This document shows, one piece after another, positions 14,891 to 24,369 of a stretch of DNA of 37,539 bases. How positions within the stretch are numbered: the first letter of the stretch is position 1; the number at the start of each line of letters is the position of its first letter. The stretch is from positions 1 through 37,539 of the forward strand of contig JAFQVS010000089.1 in the NCBI GenBank assembly GCA_017407905.1. Direction: 5' to 3'. The translations under genes were made by a program, and so were the position numbers. Under the pieces are notes generated by a model, which worked only from the letters and a program-made list of their open reading frames with translations, had not been told where the DNA came from and did no database searches. The stretch comes from Bacteroidaceae bacterium (GTDB lineage Bacteria > Bacteroidota > Bacteroidia > Bacteroidales > Bacteroidaceae).

Positions 14891-16503
14891 AACAAGAAGT
14901 CTCTCTTTTAAAATATATAATCTCGGCTGTGCTGTTTTTTAATATAGCATCCGCTGTCTCGCAGAATCGAGGCAGCCTCGACTACTATGCGCAATTTAAC
15001 GCCATTGTCTCTGACGGCAACTATGCTCCCTATTGGCTTACGGCCAATAGAAACGGTGTCTCGTCGGTTGATGCCAATAGCGGATATGCGCGCTATGCGA
15101 TGAGCTATCATAATGCCTTTGGAAAGAATGACAATTTCAAATATAGAATAACTGCCGATATTCTTGCGGGATACAATCAGCCGTCCGAGTTCTTTGTGCA
15201 GCAACTATATGGCGAAATCTCTTGGAAGTGGCTCACCCTGTCGCTCGGAAGCAAGGAGCGCACCGGCGAGACTGAGTATTTTTCCCGTGCAGACAATAAT
15301 TTTGACAACAACCTCGCCCGGAATTATCGCAATCTCTTCGGCGATAGATTTAGTAGCTTGGGCAGCGGCGGCCTTGCTTATAGCGGCAACAGCCGTCCCG
15401 TGCCTCAGATGCGCATCGAAGTCCCCGAGTATGTAGCAATTCCCGGAACAAATGACTGGCTCAGAGTGAGGGGATATATTGCGTACGGATTTTTTACCGA
15501 TGGCAACTATCAACGGGATTTTACCCGTGCAAACGAAAAAGCAAAATATGGCACCGATATTTTGTATCACGCAAAGGCGGGCTTTATAAGCATCGGTAAG
15601 CCCTCGAAATTTCCTTTGACCTTTGAGGGGGGCCTCGAAATGCACGCACAATTCGGTGGCACAATGTATAAGACGGGGTACGTCCACCCTGTGAAAATGC
15701 CCCACGGATTTGTCGATTTTCTGAAAGCTTTTATCCCTATGGGCGGCAGCGACGACACTCCCACGGTGGAGCAGACAAATATCTCGGGCAATCAGATTGG
15801 CAGTTGGCACGCAGCCTTCACCTACCACTCCTCGCCATTTGAGGTACGCCTCTACGGCGAGCATCTGTTCGAGGATTTTTCGCAGCTCTTTTTCTTCGAG
15901 TATCAGATGAACAAGGATGGTAAAAGGCGTGTGCTCGTCTATCCGTGGCGCGACATTCTTGTTGGTGTGAACATCAGGAATAAGTCGAAGATTCTGCCTT
16001 TTGTGTCGAACATAAGATACGAGTATCTTACCACACGCGACCAGAGCGGAGCGCTCTATCACGACCCGAGCGACTATTTCAACGACCAACTCGACGGATG
16101 CGACAATTATTATAATCACGGTATTTATCCCGGATGGCACCATTGGGGAATGGGAATGGGTAATCCGCTCATCTTCTCGCCCGCATACAACAATAATGGA
16201 AGCCTCGAATTTAAGGGCAACAGGCTTGTGGCACACAATGTGGGAGTAAACGGTGTCTTCTCCTCAAGGCTGCCGATAGCTTACAGGCTCAACTATACGT
16301 ACAGCGAGAATTGGGGTACATATTACAACCCCTTCAGAGAGAAGAAATATACCACCTCTTTATTGGCCGAGGCTACTTTTCTACCCCGAAAAGCAGGGTG
16401 GACGGGAACGGTTGCAGTGGGCTACGACAAGAGCGATTTTATAGGCGAGAATCTTGGAGTTTTGTTTACATTCACCTACTCGGGCACATTTTTTAATAAA
16501 TAA
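14887..16503 (+). CDS. Wzi-like capsule assembly outer-membrane protein
   Basis: A 538-residue protein resembling the capsule assembly protein Wzi family, an outer-membrane beta-barrel that anchors exopolysaccharide to the cell surface in Gram-negatives. A signal peptide lies at about residues 9-25 (YIISAVLFFNIASAVSQ). The mature part is rich in alternating aromatic strands and Gly/Asn turns. Family-like segments include APYWLTANRNG near residue 47, LSLGSKERTGETEYFS near 118 and the HHWGMGMGNPL segment near 420. The last residue run FTFTYSGTFFNK resembles a barrel C-terminal strand. It overlaps the Wzy-like gene by 4 nt (ATGA-type) and is followed by a small lipoprotein gene. Confidence 0.85.
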   Translation: MKQEVSLLKYIISAVLFFNIASAVSQNRGSLDYYAQFNAIVSDGNYAPYWLTANRNGVSSVDANSGYARYAMSYHNAFGKNDNFKYRITADILAGYNQPSEFFVQQLYGEISWKWLTLSLGSKERTGETEYFSRADNNFDNNLARNYRNLFGDRFSSLGSGGLAYSGNSRPVPQMRIEVPEYVAIPGTNDWLRVRGYIAYGFFTDGNYQRDFTRANEKAKYGTDILYHAKAGFISIGKPSKFPLTFEGGLEMHAQFGGTMYKTGYVHPVKMPHGFVDFLKAFIPMGGSDDTPTVEQTNISGNQIGSWHAAFTYHSSPFEVRLYGEHLFEDFSQLFFFEYQMNKDGKRRVLVYPWRDILVGVNIRNKSKILPFVSNIRYEYLTTRDQSGALYHDPSDYFNDQLDGCDNYYNHGIYPGWHHWGMGMGNPLIFSPAYNNNGSLEFKGNRLVAHNVGVNGVFSSRLPIAYRLNYTYSENWGTYYNPFREKKYTTSLLAEATFLPRKAGWTGTVAVGYDKSDFIGENLGVLFTFTYSGTFFNK

Positions 16504-16509
16504 TGTACG

Positions 16510-16956
16510 ATGAAGAAATTTCTAATATTCATATTTATAATATCAATAGCATTTGTATCGTGCGACAGCGTCTATATTAACGGCGAGCTCGACGGTATGT
16601 GGCAACTGCGCAGCGTGCAGTATATCGACCGCGACCTTTATCCCGCCGATGAGTATCCCGATGCCTCGCCTCAGGATATTTATTACTCGTTCCAACAGCA
16701 TCTTGTGCTGCTGGGAATAATGAGCGAGGATAGTGTGCCCGTGCGCTATTTGGGCAATTTGGAGTATAAAAAAATGCAGAGCGTAACCATCGGAGGCATT
16801 AGAAAATTTATGCAAGAGGAGCAAGCTGCCACATTGGACGACCTGCGCCAATTTATGCTCTACGACACACTGACTATATTTGAAATTAAGAAACTCGACG
16901 ACGATATATTGCAGATGAACAGCAAAGGCATTCAATATACGCTAAGAAAATGGTAA
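16510..16956 (+). CDS. Small lipoprotein, lipocalin-like fold
   Basis: A 148-residue lipoprotein. The signal peptide ends in the lipobox AFVSC with acylated Cys19. The mature part starts INGELDGMWQLRSVQY, a pattern seen in Bacteroidetes lipocalin-like domain lipoproteins, and is predicted as mostly beta strands. It lies 6 nt after the Wzi-like gene and 20 nt before a glycosyltransferase, so it very likely belongs to the operon. A role in surface polysaccharide binding or in supporting Wzi is an inference from position only. No enzymatic motif is visible. Confidence 0.7.
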   Translation: MKKFLIFIFIISIAFVSCDSVYINGELDGMWQLRSVQYIDRDLYPADEYPDASPQDIYYSFQQHLVLLGIMSEDSVPVRYLGNLEYKKMQSVTIGGIRKFMQEEQAATLDDLRQFMLYDTLTIFEIKKLDDDILQMNSKGIQYTLRKW

Positions 16957-16976
16957 ACAAGTAAAAATCAGATACT

Positions 16977-17858
16977 ATGGCACTATTAAAGAAAATTCAA
17001 ATTCTCTCACGCTCGGTGCTGGGCGAATTTATAAAAGTCTATTATAAACTATTCAAGCCCGTGGCCGTAAATGCCATAAACAACGAGCCTCGCCAACGCA
17101 AAGTGATAGTCTCGCTCACCAGCTACGGCCGCCGTGTCTCAGGGAATCTTGCCGTTACAATATGGTCGCTACTGAGGCAGACGTATAAGCCCGACGCCGT
17201 TATCCTGTGGCTCGACAAAGAAAAATGGAACGACGCGCTGTTGCCCAATTGCATCAAGAGGCTTCAGAAGCAGGGTCTCACGGTAAAATATTGCAAAGAT
17301 GTACGCTCGTACACAAAACTTATTCCTGCGTTAGAGATGTTCCCCGACGAGCTGATAATAACAGTTGATGACGATTTATTTTATAAATCGACCACTGTTC
17401 AGCGATTAGTCGAGGCATACGAGAAGAATCCCAATCGTATATACGCCCATCGCGCCCACCGTCCGCTATTCGATAAAGATAATAAGTTGAAGCCTTACAA
17501 TGATTGGGTGCTCGAACTTGCCCCCACTGAGAAGCAGCCTATCTTTCTGACCGGTTGCGGCGGAGTATTGTATGATAAAAAATTGTTGCACGACGATATT
17601 CTGCGCGAGGATTTATATATGAAACTCGCTCCGAATGCCGACGATGTGTGGTTCTACTTTATGACGGTGCTTAAAAAAACCGATACAGTGGTTATTCCGC
17701 GAAAAAACTGCACATATATTCCGCTGGATAATTTTTATCAGCTTTTTCACAAGGATGCTCGTTTGGCTGCCTCTAATTGCAAAGAATCGAGGAACGACGT
17801 TCAGATACGCAATGTATTGCAGTATTATGGATTAAAAGATACCGATATAATTTTTTGA
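16977..17858 (+). CDS. Glycosyltransferase (DDD-motif, GT-A-like)
   Basis: A 293-residue protein resembling a family of Bacteroidetes glycosyltransferases. Key segments are VIVSLTSYGRR (residues about 43-54), WSLLRQTYKPDAVILWLDKE, and a metal/nucleotide-sugar DxD-type motif ITVDDDLFYK at about residue 128. Later YAHRAHRP and FLTGCGGVLYDK may contribute to the active site, and NADDVWFYF is a conserved acceptor-side motif. No transmembrane segment is seen; the first 30 residues are amphipathic and basic and could bind the inner membrane. Its sugar and acceptor are unknown. It is followed 6 nt later by another glycosyltransferase. Confidence 0.8.
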   Translation: MALLKKIQILSRSVLGEFIKVYYKLFKPVAVNAINNEPRQRKVIVSLTSYGRRVSGNLAVTIWSLLRQTYKPDAVILWLDKEKWNDALLPNCIKRLQKQGLTVKYCKDVRSYTKLIPALEMFPDELIITVDDDLFYKSTTVQRLVEAYEKNPNRIYAHRAHRPLFDKDNKLKPYNDWVLELAPTEKQPIFLTGCGGVLYDKKLLHDDILREDLYMKLAPNADDVWFYFMTVLKKTDTVVIPRKNCTYIPLDNFYQLFHKDARLAASNCKESRNDVQIRNVLQYYGLKDTDIIF

Positions 17859-17864
17859 AAAATA

Positions 17865-18836
17865 ATGACAGGGATTATTATATTAAATTGGAATGGCGCA
17901 AAGGATACAATCGCCTGCCTTGAGTCGCTTTATGCGGCCGAGGGCGACTTTTTTGCGGTTGTTGTTGATAATGGTTCCACCGATGGCTCGGTGGCCGATA
18001 TTTGCGACTATCTAAAGAGTGCGGCGGTGGATTTTTGCACAGCTAAAAGAGGCGAGAGGATGGAGCGCCCTTGTCGTCGGCGCGAGTGTATCGTCTTTGA
18101 GACGATGCAGAATCTTGGCTTTGCAAAAGGAAACAACGAGGCTCTCCGCTTCCTTGCACTGCACAAAGCCGAGAGTTATATTCTCTTGAACAACGACACA
18201 ATAGTCGAAAAGGATTTTCTTGTGAATCTCCAAGAATTTTCTCACCGCCACCCCGTGTATGCGGCGCTCACGCCACTTATCTGCTACGAGGGCGAGAGGG
18301 AGCTTGTGTGGAATTGCGGCGGCCGTCAGCGGTGGGGATTCCGTAAATATTTTTATGCTCGCAGCCGAGTGTCCGAGATTCGCGAGACGGGCTCCATTGA
18401 TATTACTTTTGTTACGGGCTGCGCACTTTTCTTCCGTCCCGATATTCTGCTTGCAGATGGGGGAGTATTCACCGAGCGCTTCTTTTTTGGTGAGGAGGAT
18501 TTTAATTTTTGCCTGCGGATGAACCGATTAGGTAGGAAAATGGCCTGTGTACTTACCTCAAAAATCTATCACAAGGTGAGCTCATCTACAGCAAATAACG
18601 ACCCCATAGGAAAAACATATATCTATTATCTGAACAGATACATCGACGTTAAGCAAAATTACAGCAGCCTTTTCTATTTTTTCTGGAAAATGGTGAATTT
18701 CCCGAATGTTATCCGCATTTTAAGACGAAAAGGCCTCTCGATAATAGAAAGCATAAAATGGACACTGAGACTGCACAGCGACGCTCACCGCAAAGAGGGC
18801 GTAAGCTACGAGGATTTTATCCGTGCGCTTAAATAG
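17865..18836 (+). CDS. Family 2 glycosyltransferase
   Basis: A 323-residue GT2 enzyme that builds the repeat unit of the surface polysaccharide in the cytoplasm. The N terminus MTGIIILNWNGAKDT and VVVDNGSTDGS (about residue 31-41) form the nucleotide-binding part. NLGFAKGNNEAL near 86 and YILLNNDT near 105 (Asp in the DxD-like position) follow, then FVTGCALFFR and FFFGEEDFNFCLRM as the acceptor/catalytic region. This order matches the rhamnosyltransferase-like branch, but the sugar is not certain. It is the last gene of the operon, followed by a convergent RNA methyltransferase gene. Confidence 0.9.
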   Translation: MTGIIILNWNGAKDTIACLESLYAAEGDFFAVVVDNGSTDGSVADICDYLKSAAVDFCTAKRGERMERPCRRRECIVFETMQNLGFAKGNNEALRFLALHKAESYILLNNDTIVEKDFLVNLQEFSHRHPVYAALTPLICYEGERELVWNCGGRQRWGFRKYFYARSRVSEIRETGSIDITFVTGCALFFRPDILLADGGVFTERFFFGEEDFNFCLRMNRLGRKMACVLTSKIYHKVSSSTANNDPIGKTYIYYLNRYIDVKQNYSSLFYFFWKMVNFPNVIRILRRKGLSIIESIKWTLRLHSDAHRKEGVSYEDFIRALK

Positions 18837-18857
18837 AGTATTATTCCCGATAACCAT

Positions 18858-18900
18858 AAAAAAAACTCCCGCCTTGTTCCGATGAAGAATAGGGTAGGAG
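18858..18900 (-). terminator. Terminator in convergent gap
   Basis: On the minus strand an 8-position stem with one mismatch (18893-18900 with 18866-18873) is followed by eight T residues (complement of 18858-18865). It lies 9 nt after the stop of the RNA methyltransferase gene. The opposite direction lacks a long T run. Confidence 0.5.
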
Positions 18901-18908
18901 GCTTTCTT

Positions 18909-19667
18909 TTACATCATCCGCCGACGCGCCTCGGCACATATAATGGCCGTTGCCATCGAGACGTTCAGCGACTCGGACGTCGGGCGCCCTGCGGGGTAGT
19001 TGGGGATAAAAAGTCGCTCGGTTACCGAGGCGGCACACTCGGGACCGATGCCGTTGCCCTCGTTGCCCATTATGATAATGCCGCGGCTTAGAATCTCCTT
19101 CTCGTACATATTTTCGCCGTCGAGAAAAGTGCCGTAAATGGGCGTCTGCCCCTTGAGCGAGGCCAGCAGCTGCGGCAGATTAGTGTAGTGCAGTCTCACG
19201 CGGCCCATTGCCCCCATTGTGGCCTGCACAGTCTTTGGATTATAAATATCGGCCGTACCCATTGAGCAGAAAATGTGCTCAATGCCGAACCAATCGGCAA
19301 TGCGCACTATTGTACCTAAATTCCCGGGGTCCTGAACCTCGTCGAGCGCGAGACACAGCTCTTTTGTGGCCACCGCGGGGTCGAGGGGCTCGTTGCGCTG
19401 CTCGAATAGTGCCAAAATTCCCTGCGGAGCACGCAAAAAACTCGCGCGCCGAAGCTCGTCGTCGCTAACCTCAATAATCGCAGCCTTTGTCTCCAATTTA
19501 TACGTGTCGAGCCACTCGCGAGTGGCTAAAATCTTCTCGCATCTAAGGCCCGAGGCCAATAGGTCGGCGACGGTTTTTCGCCCCTCGGCAACAAAAAGAT
19601 TGCTCTCTTTGCGATATTTCTTCTGCTCGAGTGAGCGTATGAGTTTCAGTAGTTGCTTGCTTAGCAT
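18909..19667 (-). CDS. SpoU/TrmH-family RNA methyltransferase
   Basis: A 252-residue 2'-O-ribose methyltransferase of the SPOUT class, acting on rRNA or tRNA with S-adenosylmethionine. An N-terminal substrate-binding domain (FVAEGRKTVADLL, residues about 25-37) is followed by motif 1 (DEVQDPGNLGTIVRIADW), motif 2 (IIIMGNEGNGI) and motif 3 (IPNYPAGRPTSESLNVSMA) that forms the trefoil knot. The exact target is not readable. ATG 19667 is preferred because MLSKQLLKLIRSLEQKKYR is the usual family start; upstream in-frame codons cross the promoter region. It is divergent from the TamL-like gene. Confidence 0.92.
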   Translation of the reverse strand: MLSKQLLKLIRSLEQKKYRKESNLFVAEGRKTVADLLASGLRCEKILATREWLDTYKLETKAAIIEVSDDELRRASFLRAPQGILALFEQRNEPLDPAVATKELCLALDEVQDPGNLGTIVRIADWFGIEHIFCSMGTADIYNPKTVQATMGAMGRVRLHYTNLPQLLASLKGQTPIYGTFLDGENMYEKEILSRGIIIMGNEGNGIGPECAASVTERLFIPNYPAGRPTSESLNVSMATAIICAEARRRMM

Positions 19668-19700
19668 TCTCTTTTCTTTTTTTATCGAGTTAAAGTGGTG

Positions 19701-19708
19701 CAAATCTA
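19701..19708 (-). promoter_or_regulatory. -7 box for RNA methyltransferase gene
   Basis: On the minus strand the box reads TAGATTTG, a TAnnTTTG match 33 nt before the ATG. It is only 23 nt from the oppositely directed box at 19732-19739. Confidence 0.55.
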
Positions 19709-19731
19709 CCTTATTTCTGCGAGGATTTTTA

Positions 19732-19739
19732 TATATTTG
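19732..19739 (+). promoter_or_regulatory. -7 box for tamL-like gene
   Basis: TATATTTG matches TAnnTTTG and lies 49 nt before ATG 19789. Confidence 0.5.
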
Positions 19740-19788
19740 CAAAATTTTTTTCCATTTTGGGGGAATTGTGTAACCGAGATTAAGAAGA

Positions 19789-22095
19789 ATGTCTATAAAA
19801 AACACTATATGCTTGTTGTTGCTTGTGTCGGCGCTGCTATCGTGCTCGACAACAAAATTTGTACCCGATGGCGAGCATCTTCTCTCTCGTGTGCACATAA
19901 TTTCGCAGCACGACAGGACGCTTGCTACAAAAGCTCAGGCATATATTCGTCAGCAGCCCAACTCGAAATGGTTCAGCGTGGCAAAAGTACCCCTCGGGAT
20001 ATTCTCGCTCTCGGGGAGCGACAGCACAAAATGGGGTAACAAGATGCTCAGACGCATCGGCGAGGAGCCTGTGATTTTCAGCCCCTCGATGGCCGAGCTT
20101 ACACGATACAATATAGAGCAGATGCTGCGCAACGACGGTTATCTGCACGCAACGGTCGATTTTGAGGCGCGCCCTGCGGGCGACAAGCGCTTGGATGCAA
20201 TATACTATCTGCACGAGCGCGAGCGTTACACCGTCTCGTCGATAAGAATGGTTACCGACGACGCCCGCCTCGAAGCAATTGTAAAAGCCGACTTGGCAGC
20301 CTCGCTGCTGCGCACGGGAATGCCCTTCAGCGTCGATGTTCTTGAGGCCGAGCGCCGACGCATCACCGCGTTGCTCAAAGACAACGGCTACTATCGCTTC
20401 CAGAAGGATTATATCACGTTCGAGGCCGACACGGCGCATCACTCCACAAACGTCGGCATAAAAATGAATATCGCACTCTTCCGCGATACAGAGTCGCAGG
20501 CCTACGTGCCGCATCGACAATATAGCATAAACAGCGTTACTTTTGTCTCGGGCGCGGGCCTAAGACTGAACCAGCACGAGCTTGCCTCCTGCGACACTAT
20601 GCAGTGGGGCGAGTATAAATTCCTCAGTAAAGAGAAACTCTCGATACGTCCGAAAGTGCTTGCAAAGCACACCTATCTCGAAGGTGGCGGGAGATACTCG
20701 CAGAGCCTCGTTGACCGCACGCACAACTCTCTGGCACAGCTCTCGGCACTGCGTTACGCATCAATCAGAATGGTCGAGCATCCGAAAAGCTCGTTGCTCG
20801 ACGCCTATATTATGCTCGAACGCAACAAACGCCGCACAATATCCTTCGAGCTCGAAGGTACAAACACCGCCGGCGACCTCGGAGCGGCAGCAGCCGTTAC
20901 ATTCTCGGATAAGAATCTTTTCCGCGGCTCCGAGCTTCTGTCGTTGCGTCTCTTTGGGGCCTACGAGGCAATCTCGGGCCTTAGCGGATACACCCGCGAC
21001 AGTTATTTCGAGTATGGAGCCGAGCTTAGCCTGCGTCTCTACGGTGGCGTGCTCTCGTCGTTAATGCCGGTGGAGTCGCAGCGTCGTCTGCAAAAGTCAT
21101 CGACCCTGCTGACACTGAAATTCGACTCGCAGGAGCGTCCCGAATTCGACCGACAGATTCTATCGGGCGCGTGGAGTTATCTGTGGAGTAAAAAACCACA
21201 GTCGTCGCATAAGGTTGACATTCTTGACGTTAACTACATTTACGTTCCGTGGATTTCCGACACCTTCAAGCGCGATTATCTCGACAGCATCTCGAACCGT
21301 AATTCAATCCTAAAATACAACTACGAGAATCTGCTCATCACAAAGCTGGGCTATCAATATAACTACAACAGCTCCTACGGCACCGGCTCGAAGGGCGAGC
21401 GTGTGGCATTTGCCGTGCGCACAAACGTCGAGTGCTCGGGCAATTTGCTCCGCGGACTGAACAGCGCTTTTGGCGGCAATAAGAACAGCGACGGACAATA
21501 TACGTTTATGAATATAGCATACGCGCAGTATGTGAAGGGCGACCTTGACTTTACGGCGCATCTGAATATTGACGATGAAAATTCGTTTGTGGTGCATCTT
21601 GGATTGGGCGTTGCCTACCCATACGGAAACTCGACGGTGCTGCCGTTCGAGAAGCGCTATTTTGCGGGAGGTGCCAACAGCCTCAGAGGCTGGACGGTGC
21701 GCGGCCTCGGCCCGGGAAGCTACCGCAGCAACGACAGCAACATTGATTTCATCAATCAGTCGGGCGACCTTAAGCTCGATTGCAGCTTCGAGCTGCGCTC
21801 GCACCTTTTTTGGAAATTACACTCGGCGTTTTTTATCGACGCGGGGAATATATGGACTATCCGCTACTACCGCGAGCAGAGCGGCGGACAATTCGATATT
21901 AAGAGTTTCCACAAGGATATTGCATTTTCCTACGGATTGGGTCTGCGCTTCGAGCTCGACCTTTTTGTCTTCCGCCTCGACGCGGGAATGAAGGCCTTGA
22001 ACCCCGCTTACCGTGGAAAAGAGCGCTATCCGCTGCTTAACCCCGATTTTGGACGGGATTTTGCATTACATTTTGCAATCGGCTATCCGTTCTAA
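19789..22095 (+). CDS. tamL: TamL-like BamA-superfamily lipoprotein
   Basis: A 768-residue outer-membrane protein of the BamA/TamA (Omp85) superfamily. Unlike BamA, it starts with a lipoprotein signal ending in SALLSC (Cys19), then STTKFVPDGEHLL, the pattern described for TamL of Bacteroidetes. POTRA-like repeats occupy about residues 25-330. A surface-antigen (D15) barrel follows, with the signature RYFAGGANSLRGWTVRGLGPGS near residue 620 and a C-terminal strand DFALHFAIGYPF. The partner TamB gene is not in the window. Divergence from a SpoU-family methyltransferase is the immediate context. The protein is probably needed for envelope assembly; the TamL name rests on the lipobox and domain order. 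Confidence 0.85.
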   Translation: MSIKNTICLLLLVSALLSCSTTKFVPDGEHLLSRVHIISQHDRTLATKAQAYIRQQPNSKWFSVAKVPLGIFSLSGSDSTKWGNKMLRRIGEEPVIFSPSMAELTRYNIEQMLRNDGYLHATVDFEARPAGDKRLDAIYYLHERERYTVSSIRMVTDDARLEAIVKADLAASLLRTGMPFSVDVLEAERRRITALLKDNGYYRFQKDYITFEADTAHHSTNVGIKMNIALFRDTESQAYVPHRQYSINSVTFVSGAGLRLNQHELASCDTMQWGEYKFLSKEKLSIRPKVLAKHTYLEGGGRYSQSLVDRTHNSLAQLSALRYASIRMVEHPKSSLLDAYIMLERNKRRTISFELEGTNTAGDLGAAAAVTFSDKNLFRGSELLSLRLFGAYEAISGLSGYTRDSYFEYGAELSLRLYGGVLSSLMPVESQRRLQKSSTLLTLKFDSQERPEFDRQILSGAWSYLWSKKPQSSHKVDILDVNYIYVPWISDTFKRDYLDSISNRNSILKYNYENLLITKLGYQYNYNSSYGTGSKGERVAFAVRTNVECSGNLLRGLNSAFGGNKNSDGQYTFMNIAYAQYVKGDLDFTAHLNIDDENSFVVHLGLGVAYPYGNSTVLPFEKRYFAGGANSLRGWTVRGLGPGSYRSNDSNIDFINQSGDLKLDCSFELRSHLFWKLHSAFFIDAGNIWTIRYYREQSGGQFDIKSFHKDIAFSYGLGLRFELDLFVFRLDAGMKALNPAYRGKERYPLLNPDFGRDFALHFAIGYPF

Positions 22096-22147
22096 CAGAG
22101 CGGGGCGATTGTGCGTGTTTTTTTGAAAAAATAAAAAAATAATAGAT

Positions 22148-22954
22148 ATGAAAATTCGTTTTATGAGCATTGGTAGCGGCAGTTGCGGCAACTGTTACTA
22201 TCTGGGAGTGGACGACTATGGTATTCTGATAGATGCTGGAATACCATCGAAGATAATAAGAGCCACTCTGAAACGCGAAGGTATTCCCTTCGAGAGCATC
22301 TGTGCCGTGTTTGTAACACACGACCACGCCGACCACATAAAAGCTCTGGGAGTAATTGCCTCAAAAGCAAATATTCCCGTGTATGCCACACGCGACACGC
22401 ACCGTGGAATAAACAACAACTACTGTATGAACAAGCCCCTCGACCCAATGTACGTGCGTTACGTCGAGAAGGGCGAGACGACACAATTCCGCGCATTAGA
22501 GATTACGCCTTTCGAGGTGCCACACGACGGTACCGATAATGTGGGATATTACATCGAGATTGGCGACGTGAAATTCTGCATTGCAACCGACCTCGGGGCA
22601 ATTACCGACGAGGTATCTTACTACGTCGATAAGGCCAATTATCTTGTGATTGAGTCGAACTACGAGGAGCAGATGCTGATGATGGGACGCTATCCGCAAT
22701 TCCTTAAGGAGCGCGTCTCGGGCCCCAGAGGCCATTTGAGCAATCAGACGACGGCACGCTATCTGGCCAAGAATATGAACGAGCATCTGAAATGTATATG
22801 GCTGTGCCATCTGAGCGAAGAGAATAATCACCCCGAACTTGCCTACAAGGCCGTGCAGATGGAGTTTGCAGAGTATGGCATAATAGTAGGAAAGGACGTT
22901 GCACTGAATGTGCTCAAGCGGGCAACCCCCTCGCCCATATATACGTTGGAGTAG
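22148..22954 (+). CDS. MBL-fold hydrolase (YycJ/WalJ-like)
   Basis: A 268-residue metallo-beta-lactamase-fold protein. The zinc motif is THDHADH (His58, His60, Asp62, His63), with an N terminus MSIGSGSCGNCYYL typical of the YycJ/WalJ group, which is thought to have nuclease activity in DNA repair or cell-wall coordination. Further metal ligands probably lie at HDGTDNVGY (about 121), ATDLG (about 143) and the CHLSEENNHPE region near 220. It follows the tamL-like gene by 52 nt and may share its transcript. Substrate is not known. Confidence 0.88.
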   Translation: MKIRFMSIGSGSCGNCYYLGVDDYGILIDAGIPSKIIRATLKREGIPFESICAVFVTHDHADHIKALGVIASKANIPVYATRDTHRGINNNYCMNKPLDPMYVRYVEKGETTQFRALEITPFEVPHDGTDNVGYYIEIGDVKFCIATDLGAITDEVSYYVDKANYLVIESNYEEQMLMMGRYPQFLKERVSGPRGHLSNQTTARYLAKNMNEHLKCIWLCHLSEENNHPELAYKAVQMEFAEYGIIVGKDVALNVLKRATPSPIYTLE

Positions 22955-23052
22955 GGCGTATGGTGGGCTATTCAACTGCAAAAAAAGATTTTTGAATATA
23001 AAACTTTTTTGGAAATTTAAACAGCTTCAAAGGACTTAAAAAATATAAAAGT

Positions 23053-24348
23053 ATGAATTTTGTACAAGAATTAAAGTGGCGTGGTATGATTCAGGATATG
23101 ACGCCCGGAACTGAAGAACAGCTCCAGAAGGAGATGACAACAGCTTATTTGGGAATAGACCCAACAGCCGACTCACTGCACATAGGACACCTTGTGGGTG
23201 TGATGATGCTGCGCCATTTTCAGCGCTCGGGACACAAGCCTATTGCGCTCATCGGCGGTGCAACGGGAATGATTGGCGACCCCTCGGGAAAATCGAAAGA
23301 GCGTGTGCTCATTGACGAAGAGCGTCTGCGCCACAATCAGGAGGCACTGAAAAAACAGCTCGCACGCTTCCTCGACTTCGAGAGCGATGCTCCCAATGCA
23401 GCCATCCTCGTGAACAACTACGATTGGATGAAGGAATTTTCGTTCCTCGATTTTATCCGCAACGTAGGCAAGATGATAACCGTGAACTATATGATGTCGA
23501 AAGACTCGGTTAAGCGTCGCCTCTCGGGCGAGGCGGGAACCGATGGAATGTCGTTCACCGAGTTTACCTATCAGCTGTTGCAGGGCTACGATTATGTTCA
23601 TCTGAACGAGACACACGGCTGTAAACTTCAGCTTGGTGGTGCCGACCAATGGGGTAATATCACCACCGGCACCGAGATGATACGCAAAATGTCGGGCAAC
23701 GAGGTATTTGCACTCACCTGTCCGCTCATCACAAAGGCCGACGGAAAGAAATTCGGAAAGACCGAGCAGGGTAATATATGGCTCGACAAACGCTACACGT
23801 CGCCTTATCACTTCTATCAATTCTGGCTCAACGTAAGCGACGAGGATGCCGATAAGTACATAAAGATTTTCACCTCGCTCGACAAGGAGGAGATTGAGAG
23901 CGTTGCCGCCCGGCACGCCGAGGCTCCCCATCTGCGTCTGTTGCAGAAGCGTCTGGCACAGGAGGTTACAATCCTTGTTCACGGACAAGAGGAGCTCGAC
24001 AAGGCAATTGCGGCCTCGGGCATTCTCTTTGGCAACGCAACATCCGAGGCGCTGCGCTCGCTCGATGAGCAGACACTGTTGGCAGTGTTCGACGGTGTGC
24101 CCACATTCGAGGTAGAGCGTGCCGCGATAGAGGAGGGCGTAAAGGCTGTTGACCTTACGACCGAGCTTGCAAAGATTTTCCCATCGAAGGGCGAGATGCG
24201 CAAGCTGGCGCAGGGTGGTGGCGTCTCCATAAATAAGGAGAAACTCGCTGCTTTCGACCAAATTATAAACACCGAGAATCTTTTGAACGATAAATATATC
24301 CTTGTTCAGAAGGGTAAAAAGAACTACTATCTTATTATTGCAAAATAA
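23053..24348 (+). CDS. tyrS: Tyrosyl-tRNA synthetase
   Basis: A 431-residue class I synthetase that charges tRNA-Tyr. The HIGH motif is HIGHL at residues 43-47. The tyrosine-binding region [16 protein letters not shown] and [12 protein letters not shown] are visible. The KMSKS-equivalent loop is KFGKT at residues 233-237, the variant usual for bacterial TyrRS. A C-terminal S4 RNA-binding domain begins near residue 365 ([17 protein letters not shown]). Length is normal. A strong intrinsic terminator follows. I see no T-box leader in the 98 nt before it. Confidence 0.97.
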   Translation: MNFVQELKWRGMIQDMTPGTEEQLQKEMTTAYLGIDPTADSLHIGHLVGVMMLRHFQRSGHKPIALIGGATGMIGDPSGKSKERVLIDEERLRHNQEALKKQLARFLDFESDAPNAAILVNNYDWMKEFSFLDFIRNVGKMITVNYMMSKDSVKRRLSGEAGTDGMSFTEFTYQLLQGYDYVHLNETHGCKLQLGGADQWGNITTGTEMIRKMSGNEVFALTCPLITKADGKKFGKTEQGNIWLDKRYTSPYHFYQFWLNVSDEDADKYIKIFTSLDKEEIESVAARHAEAPHLRLLQKRLAQEVTILVHGQEELDKAIAASGILFGNATSEALRSLDEQTLLAVFDGVPTFEVERAAIEEGVKAVDLTTELAKIFPSKGEMRKLAQGGGVSINKEKLAAFDQIINTENLLNDKYILVQKGKKNYYLIIAK

Positions 24349-24369
24349 ATAAGAAGTAAATACGGTGAG

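Noticed and set aside
15205-16236. 343-codon frame antisense to the Wzi-like gene
   Set aside because: No domain or signal; shadow of the real gene.
8718-18836. Phase-variable capsule locus with invertible promoter
   Set aside because: No inverted repeats around the 8629 promoter and no recombinase or UpxY/UpxZ-type regulator genes are present.
23173-24261. 362-codon frame antisense to tyrS
   Set aside because: The sense strand has HIGH, KFGKT and S4 motifs.
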